Part shown: positions 15,188-22,692 of the stretch, in pieces
Layout of the letters: the number at the start of each line of letters is the position of its first letter
Numbering within the stretch: the stretch's first letter is position 1
DNA from: an uncultured Collinsella sp.
GTDB taxonomy: Bacteria; Actinomycetota; Coriobacteriia; Coriobacteriales; Coriobacteriaceae
Assembly (NCBI GenBank): GCA_900554325.1
Contig: USHA01000028.1
Span: 1 to 23,114 of the forward strand
Length of the DNA stretch: 23,114 nt
Direction of reading: 5' to 3'
Position numbers and translations under genes: made by a program
The notes under the pieces: generated by a model
Seen by the model: the letters and a program-made list of their open reading frames with translations, nothing else
Told to the model about the DNA's origin: nothing
Databases searched by the model: none

Positions 15188-16318
15188 ATGGCATATGGTT
15201 TTAACGACGGCGATCAACGGCGACAGAGCGTTCGCCTTGCCGGTCGCGCTACGCCGACGCCCGGAAGCTCGTCTTCTTCCACCGCCGCCAGCCCGCAGTA
15301 TCCAAGCAGCTCGCAACGGCAGCCCCGCCCTACGCCTCGGCAAAACACCAGCGGTTCTGAGACTCGAGGGCAGGCTAGTACCGCTGCGACTCGCAGACGC
15401 GACGGTGCCGTCGCTTCGAGCAGATCCAACGCTAAAACCGAACGGCGCAGTCGCAGTACCGATCAACGCCAAAGCACGCGCTCTTTCACGGGCACGCGCC
15501 AGCGCCAGACCGATGTGCCGCAACTGCGTCGCAACGGTCGCCCCCAGCCCGGCATCTTTGTCCGCCGTTCTTTTTCGCGCCCGCAGAACGGACGCAGCGG
15601 CCTGAGCTCTCGCCCGGCATCTCGAGCCGGCTCCGGCGCTCCCGCTCTACCCTTCCGCCGCGCACGCATCGCGCTTTGCTCCATCGTCGCGTGCCTGCTC
15701 TTTTTATTTTTAGGCTCGTGTATCTCCCACGGATCAGCCGGTCTCGAGCCCACCGCCGAGGACAAGCTGCTCAAGGCCCCCGTCGCGCCCGGTTATTCTT
15801 TCGCCTTTTCGACCCCGCGCTCGCAATGGCAAGCCGGCACGATGCCCCATATCTATCAGATCGACCCTGCATGGTCGGAGCTGCCTTACGCCGGCGGTAC
15901 CATCCGCCAAAATGCTTGCGGGCCTACGTGCCTCACCATGGTCTATATCTTTAAGACGGGACGCACCGATATGACTCCCGTCGATATGTGCGCGCTTTCC
16001 GAGGCAGGCAATTACGCCCCCACCGGTGCAACCGAATGGTCGTTTATGACGAGCGGTGCGTGGCAGTTGGGACTTAACGGAACGGAGCTTCATAACGATC
16101 GCGACTCGATGACTCAGGCGCTGCGTTCGGGAGCGCCCGTCATCGCCGCCGTTCGGCCGGGCACCTTTACCAACGTGGGCCACTACATTGTACTTTACGG
16201 TATTGACGACGCCGACCAGATTGAAGTCTTCGATCCCAACTCGGCCAGCCGCAGCGCCCGACGCTGGGGCGTCGTAGAGGTCCTCAACGAAGTCGAAGCC
16301 ATGTGGGCCTACTACTAG
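15188..16318 (+). CDS. Membrane-anchored C39-like (papain-fold) peptidase family protein
   Basis: A 376-residue protein in three parts. Residues 1-160 are a low-complexity, strongly basic, Ser/Arg/Gln/Pro-rich stretch with no apparent fold. Residues about 161-179 form one membrane segment. Residues 215-376 form a peptidase_C39_2-type domain with QNACGPT (Gln241, Cys244), GHYIVLYG (His332) and FDPNS (Asp349), the expected catalytic triad. With basic residues before the membrane segment, the tail should be cytoplasmic and the protease domain outside. Such domains process peptides or cell-wall proteins. The segment LGSC at 175-178 resembles a lipobox but is too far from the N-terminus for an ordinary lipoprotein. 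AAGGCGG lies before the ATG. Confidence 0.8.
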   Translation: MAYGFNDGDQRRQSVRLAGRATPTPGSSSSSTAASPQYPSSSQRQPRPTPRQNTSGSETRGQASTAATRRRDGAVASSRSNAKTERRSRSTDQRQSTRSFTGTRQRQTDVPQLRRNGRPQPGIFVRRSFSRPQNGRSGLSSRPASRAGSGAPALPFRRARIALCSIVACLLFLFLGSCISHGSAGLEPTAEDKLLKAPVAPGYSFAFSTPRSQWQAGTMPHIYQIDPAWSELPYAGGTIRQNACGPTCLTMVYIFKTGRTDMTPVDMCALSEAGNYAPTGATEWSFMTSGAWQLGLNGTELHNDRDSMTQALRSGAPVIAAVRPGTFTNVGHYIVLYGIDDADQIEVFDPNSASRSARRWGVVEVLNEVEAMWAYY

Positions 16319-16329
16319 TCATTGGGCAC

Positions 16330-16679
16330 TCATTGGGGACAGACTTAAATGAGTGGTCGTCGGGGACAGTCTTACGGACGCCGGCCGAGAGCAAACGAAA
16401 AGGGCCATCCCGAACTGCTTGGAACTGCCAGCACGGAAAGCGCATCCTGCTTTGGGGCCCAATAGCGGGATGCGCTTTCCGTTAGCGGCCCGTTTGGGAA
16501 ACTAGGGACCGCTTTTCGACAAAAATCCGGGATGCATTTTCCGATTGAGGGCCTCAAGGGAAACCGCACCCCATGTTGGACGCTCATTCTGGGATGTGCT
16601 TTCCGCAGTTGATCGATGCGGCCTTTAAGGACTGTCCCAAGCTGCCGGCAGGAAAGGAACGTCCCCAAGTGCCGGGTTT
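16330..16679. repeat. Intergenic repeat block A with 62-base tandem array
   Basis: This block contains several repeat elements and no believable gene. The 31-base unit at 16330-16360 and the 54-base unit at 16626-16679 each recur with one mismatch at 22436-22466 and 22517-22570. Between them, ACGGAAAGCGCATCC (16433-16447) is the perfect reverse complement of 16468-16482. The motif GGGATGYRYTTTCCG starts at 16467, 16529 and 16591, a spacing of exactly 62 bases, and the first two units also share GGCC and GGGAAAC at matching positions. It resembles REP-type or degenerate mobile palindromic elements. Confidence 0.75.
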
Positions 16680-16717
16680 CCGCAGCCTGCAATGCTCCTC
16701 ATGAACAGCCGCCTCAA

Positions 16718-16755
16718 TAACAAAAGCCCCTGCGGCCGAAGCGGACCGCGGGGGC
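16718..16755 (-). terminator. Rho-independent terminator of the beta-glucoside operon
   Basis: On the minus strand GCCCCCGCGG pairs with CCGCAGGGGC (plus-strand arms about 16726-16735 and 16746-16755), followed by TTTTG. It lies 17 bases past the stop of the glucosidase gene. Confidence 0.8.
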
Positions 16756-16771
16756 AACAGACCTGCAAGAG

Positions 16772-18226
16772 TTAACTCAAGTCCTCGCCATTTGATGCAA
16801 TGACCTTTTGGTACCAGCAGAAGCTGTCCTTTCGGTAGCGATCGAACGTGCCTTTGCCCGTATCATCGGCATCAACATAAACAAAGCCATAGCGCTTCTT
16901 CATCTGCCCCGTCGAGGCCGACACCAAATCGATACAGCCCCACGGCGTGTATCCCATCAGGTCAACACCGTCCTCGACAATTGCATCGCGCAGCGCAAGA
17001 ATATGCCTTCGCAGGTAATCAGTATGATACGCATCGTGGACTTTGCCGTCTTCCAGCGCATCGAGTCCGCCCACACCGTTCTCGGCGATAAAGAGCGGAA
17101 GATGGTAACGATCGTGGTAGCCGGCAAGCGTCACGCGCAAACCCAGCGCATCGATCTGCCACTTCCAGGCAGTCTCTTTATCCTTGAGGTACGGATTGCG
17201 CAACGTCGGGAACACGTTGCCCTCCGCCTTCTCGGCGATCACCTGATCATCGGCGCACACCAAGCGCGAGCAATAGTACGAGAACGAGATGAAGTCGACC
17301 GTATGCTCTGCCAGATACTCCGTATCGCCCGGCTCAAAGGGCACGTGAACACCCTCTTTCTCGAGTGCACGCAGCTTCCAAGCAGGATAGGCGCCCGCAG
17401 CCATCACGTCTGTGTAGAAGTAGCGGCCGCGGTCCTCCTCATACGCAAGCCATACGTCCTCGGGCGCACAACGGTACGGATAGGTCGCACCGGCAGCGAC
17501 CATGCAACCCACCTTGTTTGCGGGATCGATCTTGTGCAGAATCTCGACAGCGCGAGCGCTCGCCATAAACATATGGTGCGAGAACGCCGCGGTCACGGCT
17601 GCACGGTCACGCTCATCCTCGAGCGTGACACCCGCGTTGAGATAGGACAGCGCCACGCTGTTGATCTCGTTGAACGTAAGCCAATAACGCACGAGGCCCT
17701 GGTACGCGCGTCCGACGGTCTCGACGTAGTGCGCATACCGCTCGATCATCTCTCGGCTTTGCCAGCCACCATAGCGCTCGACCAGAGCCAACGGATAGTC
17801 GTAGTGCGACAGCGTCACAAGCGGCTCGATTCCATGCTCGCGCAGCGCCTCGAATACCTGACGGTAAAACTCCAAGCCCTCGCCGTTGGGCTCGGTCTCC
17901 ATCCCTGTGGGAAAAATACGGCTCCAGCAAATTGAAAGACGCAGGCACTTAAAGCCCATCTCGGCAAAGAGCTCGACATCCTCGTGCCAATGATGGAAGA
18001 AGTCGTTGCCCCAGCGGCATGGATACAGCCTGTCCGGATCGTCCACGGGCTTTTGCCTGCCAAACATTACATCCCAGCGGTCGGAACCCTGTGGGATCAG
18101 GTCGGAGTGCGACATGCCGCGGCCGCCCTCGTTCCAGCCCCCTTCGGCCTGGTTGGCGGCGAGGGCACCACCCCACAAAAAGCCCTCGGGCATACCGGCG
18201 GCAGACGTTCTGTCAAAGTAACTCAT
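16772..18226 (-). CDS. GH1 6-phospho-beta-glucosidase
   Basis: A 484-residue family 1 glycoside hydrolase, predicted cytoplasmic. The acid/base Glu187 is in WLTFNEINS and the nucleophile Glu382 in IAENGVGG. The C-terminal motif SASTGQMKKRYGFVYVD (from 436) contains the Ser/Lys/Tyr set that binds the 6-phosphate in phospho-glycosidases, so it should cleave phosphorylated beta-glucosides such as cellobiose-6-phosphate or arylglucoside phosphates delivered by the PTS encoded upstream. The ATG at 18226 lies one base after the EIIC stop codon (TAGCATG). An alternative ATG four codons earlier overlaps the EIIC end and has no room for a ribosome site. It is the last gene of the operon. Confidence 0.94.
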   Translation of the reverse strand: MSYFDRTSAAGMPEGFLWGGALAANQAEGGWNEGGRGMSHSDLIPQGSDRWDVMFGRQKPVDDPDRLYPCRWGNDFFHHWHEDVELFAEMGFKCLRLSICWSRIFPTGMETEPNGEGLEFYRQVFEALREHGIEPLVTLSHYDYPLALVERYGGWQSREMIERYAHYVETVGRAYQGLVRYWLTFNEINSVALSYLNAGVTLEDERDRAAVTAAFSHHMFMASARAVEILHKIDPANKVGCMVAAGATYPYRCAPEDVWLAYEEDRGRYFYTDVMAAGAYPAWKLRALEKEGVHVPFEPGDTEYLAEHTVDFISFSYYCSRLVCADDQVIAEKAEGNVFPTLRNPYLKDKETAWKWQIDALGLRVTLAGYHDRYHLPLFIAENGVGGLDALEDGKVHDAYHTDYLRRHILALRDAIVEDGVDLMGYTPWGCIDLVSASTGQMKKRYGFVYVDADDTGKGTFDRYRKDSFCWYQKVIASNGEDLS

Positions 18227-18227
18227 G

Positions 18228-19577
18228 CTACTCAGCATCCTCGGCAGAAGCTGCCGCGGCGTTCTCCTGCTCCTGAGCCAGGAGCTGGTTATCGTACACC
18301 TTAAAGAACGGGTACCAGACCACAGCCATGACCACGATCAAAACGATCGTAAACACCCAGATGCGCGGGTCGAGGCACTGGACAAAGCCCTGAACGAAGA
18401 TGGGGAACGTGCCGCTCACCAAGATGTAGAAGTTAGAGACAAGACCCAGTGAGACCGCACCCCAATACAGCAGGGCCGAGATCATGCCGCCTAGCACAAA
18501 CGGAATCATGAGGATCGGGTTGAAGATGATGGGCGCGCCGAAGATCGCGGGCTCGGAGATACGGAAGAAGCTCGGCACGATCGATGCCCTGCCAAATGCC
18601 TTGAGCTGCTGCGACTTTGCCCTAAACGCGCAGAGCGCCACAAAAGAGAACGTATTACCCGTGCCGCCGATGAGGTTGATGGCCAACGACATGAGCGCCG
18701 GGTGGAACTCAAGCGGCTGCCCGGCAGCATAGAGCGAGGCGTTGGCGGCAAAGGCGGCAAGCGTGACCGGGGCGGTGATGGGCATTACGATCATGTTGCC
18801 GTGGACGCCAAAGCACCAAAACAGCAGCGTCATGAAGCAGATAAGCAGTGCGCCGGGCACAGAGTCAACTGCGACGGAAAGCGGGGCAGCGAGCAGCTTC
18901 TCGATAACCGAGGGGATGGACAGCGCGGGATCGATCATCTGGATCAGCAGGTTGCCGCCAAAGAAGATGAGGATGTTGGCGAGCATAGGTACGATGGCGC
19001 CAAAGGTTTCGGACAAAAACGGCGGCACGCCATCGGGCATCTTGATGGTGATGCCCTTGGTCTGGCAGAAGCGCGTGACCTCGACGGAGACCAAGGCAAC
19101 GATGATGGCGGTAAACAGGCCCTGCGCACCCAGATAGGTGCAGGGGACCGCCTGGAGCACGGACTCGTCAGCAAGCTGGTAGTAGGACGACGGCGCCGCG
19201 GCGATCAGGAACATCACCAGCGAGGTCATACCGGCGTTAAGCTTGGGCATCTTGTAGGTGCCCGCCAGGTTATAGGCGATTGCGAACGTCACGATCACCG
19301 ACAGTATGCCCATCGTCATGTTGAAGGGAATGAGCAGCGTGAGCTTATTGGCCGTGGCAAAATCGAGCCAAGGGCCAAAGACGGACCAGAACCCGCCCTG
19401 CGCCACCAGGTCGGCCGTGACCGGCGGGTTGGCGAGGATCATAAAGACGGCAGATACCAAGATGAAGCTGATCGCGCTCATAAAGCCCTTTTGCATGGAG
19501 GCAAAGTGGCGCTCGGTGCCGCAGAAATTGGCGATAGGGGTCAGTTTTTCCTGAAGCAGGGTCATGAACTTCTCCAT
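18228..19577 (-). CDS. PTS lactose/cellobiose-family EIIC permease
   Basis: A 449-residue integral membrane sugar permease of the phosphotransferase system lactose/N,N'-diacetylchitobiose/cellobiose family. It has about 10 hydrophobic segments, the family features FGVHGN and GGTGNTFSF, and the conserved RISEPAIFGAPIIFNP stretch around the substrate-binding glutamate. It takes up a beta-glucoside and phosphorylates it during transport together with the EIIA and EIIB proteins encoded just upstream. The ATG at 19577 has a strong GGAGG. It lies 9 bases after the EIIB stop and 1 base before the glucosidase ATG. The C-terminus ends in an Ala/Glu-rich tail. Confidence 0.93.
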   Translation of the reverse strand: MEKFMTLLQEKLTPIANFCGTERHFASMQKGFMSAISFILVSAVFMILANPPVTADLVAQGGFWSVFGPWLDFATANKLTLLIPFNMTMGILSVIVTFAIAYNLAGTYKMPKLNAGMTSLVMFLIAAAPSSYYQLADESVLQAVPCTYLGAQGLFTAIIVALVSVEVTRFCQTKGITIKMPDGVPPFLSETFGAIVPMLANILIFFGGNLLIQMIDPALSIPSVIEKLLAAPLSVAVDSVPGALLICFMTLLFWCFGVHGNMIVMPITAPVTLAAFAANASLYAAGQPLEFHPALMSLAINLIGGTGNTFSFVALCAFRAKSQQLKAFGRASIVPSFFRISEPAIFGAPIIFNPILMIPFVLGGMISALLYWGAVSLGLVSNFYILVSGTFPIFVQGFVQCLDPRIWVFTIVLIVVMAVVWYPFFKVYDNQLLAQEQENAAAASAEDAE

Positions 19578-19586
19578 GGTTGCCTC

Positions 19587-19880
19587 CTAACCCAACAGCG
19601 ACTGGGCGAGTGCCAGCACGTTGGCGGCGTTGCCCATGCCGTAGTCCTGTGCGGGGATGACCGCGGTCGGCTTACCGCTCCCCTGCTTGACGGTGTTGAG
19701 CTGGTAGGACACCTGCGGCCCCAAGAGCAGCACGTCATAATTGGCGCACGTCTCCTGATACTCGCCGATACCCACCGCATCGATATCGAGCTCGATGCCG
19801 TTTTGCTCCGCATATTTCTCGAGTTTCTTCATCAGAATGCTTGTAGACAGACCAGCTGCGCAAACAAGAAGGATCTTCAT
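19587..19880 (-). CDS. PTS lactose/cellobiose-family EIIB
   Basis: A 97-residue cytoplasmic EIIB with the phosphorylatable Cys7 in KILLVCAAGLSTS and the downstream conserved IPAQDYGM (75-82). It passes phosphate from EIIA to the sugar bound by EIIC. A start six codons earlier is in frame, but ATG at 19880 has GAAGGG upstream and begins directly at the first beta strand, as usual for the family. It is the second structural gene of the operon. Confidence 0.93.
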   Translation of the reverse strand: MKILLVCAAGLSTSILMKKLEKYAEQNGIELDIDAVGIGEYQETCANYDVLLLGPQVSYQLNTVKQGSGKPTAVIPAQDYGMGNAANVLALAQSLLG

Positions 19881-19926
19881 AAGGGATTCCCTTCGCATTG
19901 ATTGGTTGGATAGTCACCGCACGCCG

Positions 19927-20253
19927 CTAGGCGTTCTTGGTTGCAGTGCGCTCATACAGGCAGATCAGCTCCTGCACGAGCTCCTGAGCAAGCATGGAGC
20001 ACATGAGGTGGTCCTGAGCATGGACCAGCAACACATCCACCGACAGATGCTCGCCCGCTGCCTCAGTCGAAAGCAGCTGCGTTTGGATGTGGTGAGCCTT
20101 GATTCCCGCATCCTTTGACTGCTTCATGAGTTTGGCGGCGGCGTCAAAATCCCCCGCCTTTGCCTTTTCAAGGGCTTCGAAGGCAAGGCTGCGTGCCTCT
20201 CCCGCTGCAGCGACCAGCTGAAACGAAACCATCTCGGTTCCCTGATCGTCCAT
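19927..20253 (-). CDS. PTS lactose/cellobiose-family EIIA
   Basis: A 108-residue all-helical EIIA of the lactose/cellobiose type, which forms trimers. The phosphorylated histidine is His78 in LLVHAQDHLM, with Asp81 as the expected metal ligand at the trimer axis. It receives phosphate from HPr and gives it to EIIB. GGAGAGGAG lies 7-10 bases before the ATG. It is the first structural gene after the regulator; the 119-base gap to that gene contains the likely operon promoter, though I see only a weak TTGCGG-17-CGAATA pair. Confidence 0.92.
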   Translation of the reverse strand: MDDQGTEMVSFQLVAAAGEARSLAFEALEKAKAGDFDAAAKLMKQSKDAGIKAHHIQTQLLSTEAAGEHLSVDVLLVHAQDHLMCSMLAQELVQELICLYERTATKNA

Positions 20254-20372
20254 AACGGTCTCCTCTCCCGTGATGTTTGGTTTGTACTTGAATATTCGAA
20301 ACGCCTATCTCCCGCCCGCAATCCTCGAGGTTTATTGCAGGTAGACTGACAGGGTCATCGACAAAAGAAGTC
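20254..20372 (-). promoter_or_regulatory. Gap between regulator and PTS genes, likely operon promoter
   Basis: These 119 bases separate the LicR-type gene from the EIIA gene. On the minus strand a weak promoter-like pair, TTGCGG and CGAATA spaced 17 bases, ends in the palindrome GAATATTC (about 20290-20297). No RAT-type antiterminator hairpin with an overlapping terminator was found, which fits a DNA-binding LicR-type activator better than an RNA-binding BglG protein. Confidence 0.35.
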
Positions 20373-22268
20373 TTAAGCCGTATGCGCTTGCACAAGCGCC
20401 ATCAGCTCATGCCAGGACCGGCGCTCGCGTAGGCGCTCGACCCCCTGGCGGTCCATAAAGATCTCGGCGAGCAGTGAGCTCAAGATCCGCGCCTCATCGC
20501 CGCCCGACCGGGCAAACGACACCATAAAGACGATATCGACCTCATGGCCGTATTCGTCCCAAAGAATGGGATGTTCGAGCAGGCCCACGGTAACAAAGGC
20601 CTCGGCGCTCAAGGGATGCATCCCATGGGGCATGGCTACCCCATTGCCAAACGAGGTGGCGCTCGCGCTCTCGCGCTCGGCGACCTCTTGGGCAAACTGG
20701 GCATCGACACGGCCGCTCTCGACGGCGCGCTCGGAGAGATATCGGAGAACGGCCTGCTTCGACGACGCCTCAACGCGGTTGAAGAACAGGGCACGGCTAA
20801 AGAAAGAGCTCACGGAGTCCGATTGCGCAGTGTCGTCGCTCAGCACCTTGCGGATAGCGTTGACATCGCTCGTCTCCAAGAAGAAATCGGCCTCGCGGAC
20901 GGGCACGGGCAACTTGACGTTGAGCGGCACCGTTGTGAACACGTAGTCGATATGCGAAAAATCGAACGTTCCCACGCGGGCGACATCGCATGTCTCAATC
21001 GAATCGATATACATGCCAAACTGCTTGCGGTACTGGTGCTCGAGCATACGGGCGCTTCCCGCTCCCGAGGCGCACACGATCAGGATGCGTTTGCGACGCG
21101 GCTGGTCGGCTTGCTGCTCGAGGGCCAGGGCAAATGCCATGGCGATGTAGCCGAGCTCTTCATCAGAGGGCTGGCTGCCAAAATGACGCTCGAGTACCTG
21201 CGAGGTGCCAGCTGCCATCGAATAGGCCAACGGAAACCTCGTCTTGATATCGGGCAGCATGGGGTTATCCATATGCATGTGATATTCAAGGCGATAGCCC
21301 AGAGGGCCGATATGCCGAGCAAGGTTCATGCGAAGTTCAAGATCGCCGCTAAAGTCAAACCTAAACTCATCGTTGACCGCACGTACCATCTCGGAAGCAA
21401 TCTCCCACATCTCGTCCGAGATAACGGCAGAGCCCTTCTCGGGCACGCCCGTGCCCCTGCCGAGCAAATGGATTGCGATAAAGGCAACCTCTTCTCGGGG
21501 CATGCTCACGCCCAGGGCATCCTTGATGTTTGCGGCAATCTGGAAAGCCGCGGCGTATTCGCGCGTTCCCTCCAGTTTTTGAACGTCCGATTCTGCAGCT
21601 GGGACATAGCAGCCCTGCTCGATGCGGCCAAGAGCAATGTAAAGATGCATGATGAGATTGCGGGATGCCAGCGAGCTCACCGTGACGGGCGAGGCCGTCA
21701 GGGCATCGTCCACACATGCGGCGATGGCCCGCAGGCGCTCGGCGAGCTTTGCATCGTCGGTGTCGGGCAACACGGGCCTCACCAGCGAGGCCAGGCACAG
21801 GCGCCGTTGCGACTCCCCGCCCGCAACGCGGATTCCGTAGCGTGGGCGCTTTTCGAGCGTTAAGTCAAATTGGGCGAGTTTCTGCTCTACCAGACGCATG
21901 TCATTGGACAGAGTTCGCGCCGAAACGTAGAGTAAATCCGCATACTCCTCAATCGTCACCCACTGGGACCGCATGAGGAGGTCGTTAAGAAGGAAGGACA
22001 CACGGCCGTCGCGCGTATCAGGAATGCCCGGATGGGCCTGAGCCGCACCGTCTAGCAAGCGAGCAAGCTCATCTGCACGTGCAACATCGATACGATACTG
22101 CCCCTTGCTGCCAACGATGCGTGCAACCCCTGCAAGGTTGTCGTTTGCGCGATGGATATAGTTTCTCACGGCGCGCTCGCTTACCTCGAGACGCTTGGCA
22201 AGTACCGCGACAGCGACAGGCTGAGCGTCCTCGATCATATTTACAAGCTGCTTGACGCGAGCATCCAT
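20373..22268 (-). CDS. LicR/ManR-type PRD-containing transcriptional activator
   Basis: A 631-residue multi-domain regulator. Two N-terminal helix-turn-helix modules (about 1-60 and 90-150) are followed by PRD1 with His208 and His267, PRD2 with His319, an EIIB-like domain with Cys399 (IVCASGAGSARML) and an EIIA-like domain with His548 (GNGVAMPHG). Such proteins sense PTS activity by phosphorylation on these residues and activate a PTS operon when the sugar is present. In PRD2 the second histidine usually found in an IALHF-like motif is replaced: the sequence reads IAMAF (375-379). GGAGGAGG lies before the ATG. The PTS genes follow on the same strand, so it almost certainly controls them. Confidence 0.92.
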   Translation of the reverse strand: MDARVKQLVNMIEDAQPVAVAVLAKRLEVSERAVRNYIHRANDNLAGVARIVGSKGQYRIDVARADELARLLDGAAQAHPGIPDTRDGRVSFLLNDLLMRSQWVTIEEYADLLYVSARTLSNDMRLVEQKLAQFDLTLEKRPRYGIRVAGGESQRRLCLASLVRPVLPDTDDAKLAERLRAIAACVDDALTASPVTVSSLASRNLIMHLYIALGRIEQGCYVPAAESDVQKLEGTREYAAAFQIAANIKDALGVSMPREEVAFIAIHLLGRGTGVPEKGSAVISDEMWEIASEMVRAVNDEFRFDFSGDLELRMNLARHIGPLGYRLEYHMHMDNPMLPDIKTRFPLAYSMAAGTSQVLERHFGSQPSDEELGYIAMAFALALEQQADQPRRKRILIVCASGAGSARMLEHQYRKQFGMYIDSIETCDVARVGTFDFSHIDYVFTTVPLNVKLPVPVREADFFLETSDVNAIRKVLSDDTAQSDSVSSFFSRALFFNRVEASSKQAVLRYLSERAVESGRVDAQFAQEVAERESASATSFGNGVAMPHGMHPLSAEAFVTVGLLEHPILWDEYGHEVDIVFMVSFARSGGDEARILSSLLAEIFMDRQGVERLRERRSWHELMALVQAHTA

Positions 22269-22433
22269 GTCCTCCTCCTTTCCCTGCGTCTAGTCTAACG
22301 CGGTAAAGAATGACACTCCACGTCGCGCTCGTTCCGCCAACTCGGAACAGGTTGCGGGGAGTCCAGCCGAACTTATAGGGAGCACGGAGAAAGGACCCGA
22401 AAGCCATGTGCCGGTGTGAGATGCGCTTTCCGC
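22269..22433 (-). promoter_or_regulatory. Upstream region of the LicR-type gene
   Basis: About 165 bases that should contain the promoter of the regulator. GTTCCG and CGGAAC form a short dyad near 22330-22347. No clear -35/-10 pair is visible. Repeat block B begins at its upstream end, starting with GAGATGCGCTTTCCG (about 22419-22433), a copy of the motif in the 62-base array. Confidence 0.3.
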
Positions 22434-22583
22434 AGTCATTGGGGACAGACTTAAATGAGTAGTCGTTGGGGACGTTCTTGTTTGACTAGTCGTTTAAGAA
22501 CGTCCCCAATGACTATTAAGGACTGTCCCAAGCTGCCGGCAGGAAAGGACCGTCCCCAAGTGCCGGGTTTGTCCCCAATGACT
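22434..22583. repeat. Intergenic repeat block B, nested inverted repeats
   Basis: AGTCATTGGGGACA (22434-22447) is the exact reverse complement of 22570-22583, giving a 150-base element with terminal inverted repeats. Inside, 22462-22479 pairs with 22496-22513 with one mismatch in 18 bases. The 31-base unit at 22436-22466 and 54-base unit at 22517-22570 match block A (16330-16360 and 16626-16679) with one mismatch each and in the same orientation. No transposase gene is present, so it looks like a non-autonomous or REP-type element. Confidence 0.8.
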
Positions 22584-22593
22584 AGGTGAATAG

Positions 22594-22627
22594 CAAAAGC
22601 CCCGCAGTCGGAGCGGACTGCGGGGCT
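22594..22627 (-). terminator. Rho-independent terminator of the carbamate kinase gene
   Basis: A perfect 12-bp stem (AGCCCCGCAGTC at 22598-22609 with GACTGCGGGGCT at 22616-22627, a 6-base loop) is followed on the minus strand by TTTTG. It lies 65 bases past the kinase stop codon. Confidence 0.88.
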
Positions 22628-22692
22628 CATGAAGAGAGGCTAGTTTGTGGGCGCTTTGCCTGGCGCCCACGAGAGAGGCAACAGAGTAGAGA

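Noticed and set aside
15710..15724. Lipoprotein signal (LGSC) in the C39-like protein
   Set aside because: The motif lies at residues 175-178 after a long basic tail, so the protein is better explained as a signal-anchored membrane protein.
16467..16607. CRISPR-like array at a 62-base spacing
   Set aside because: Only three short, mutated copies; the sequence between them is itself partly repeated rather than unique, and no cas gene is near.
16372..16692. Minus-strand frame of 106 codons in repeat block A
   Set aside because: It is a translation of the repeats. A similar peptide (RHLGTxLSCRQLGTVL) arises from block B, and it has no start signal or domain.
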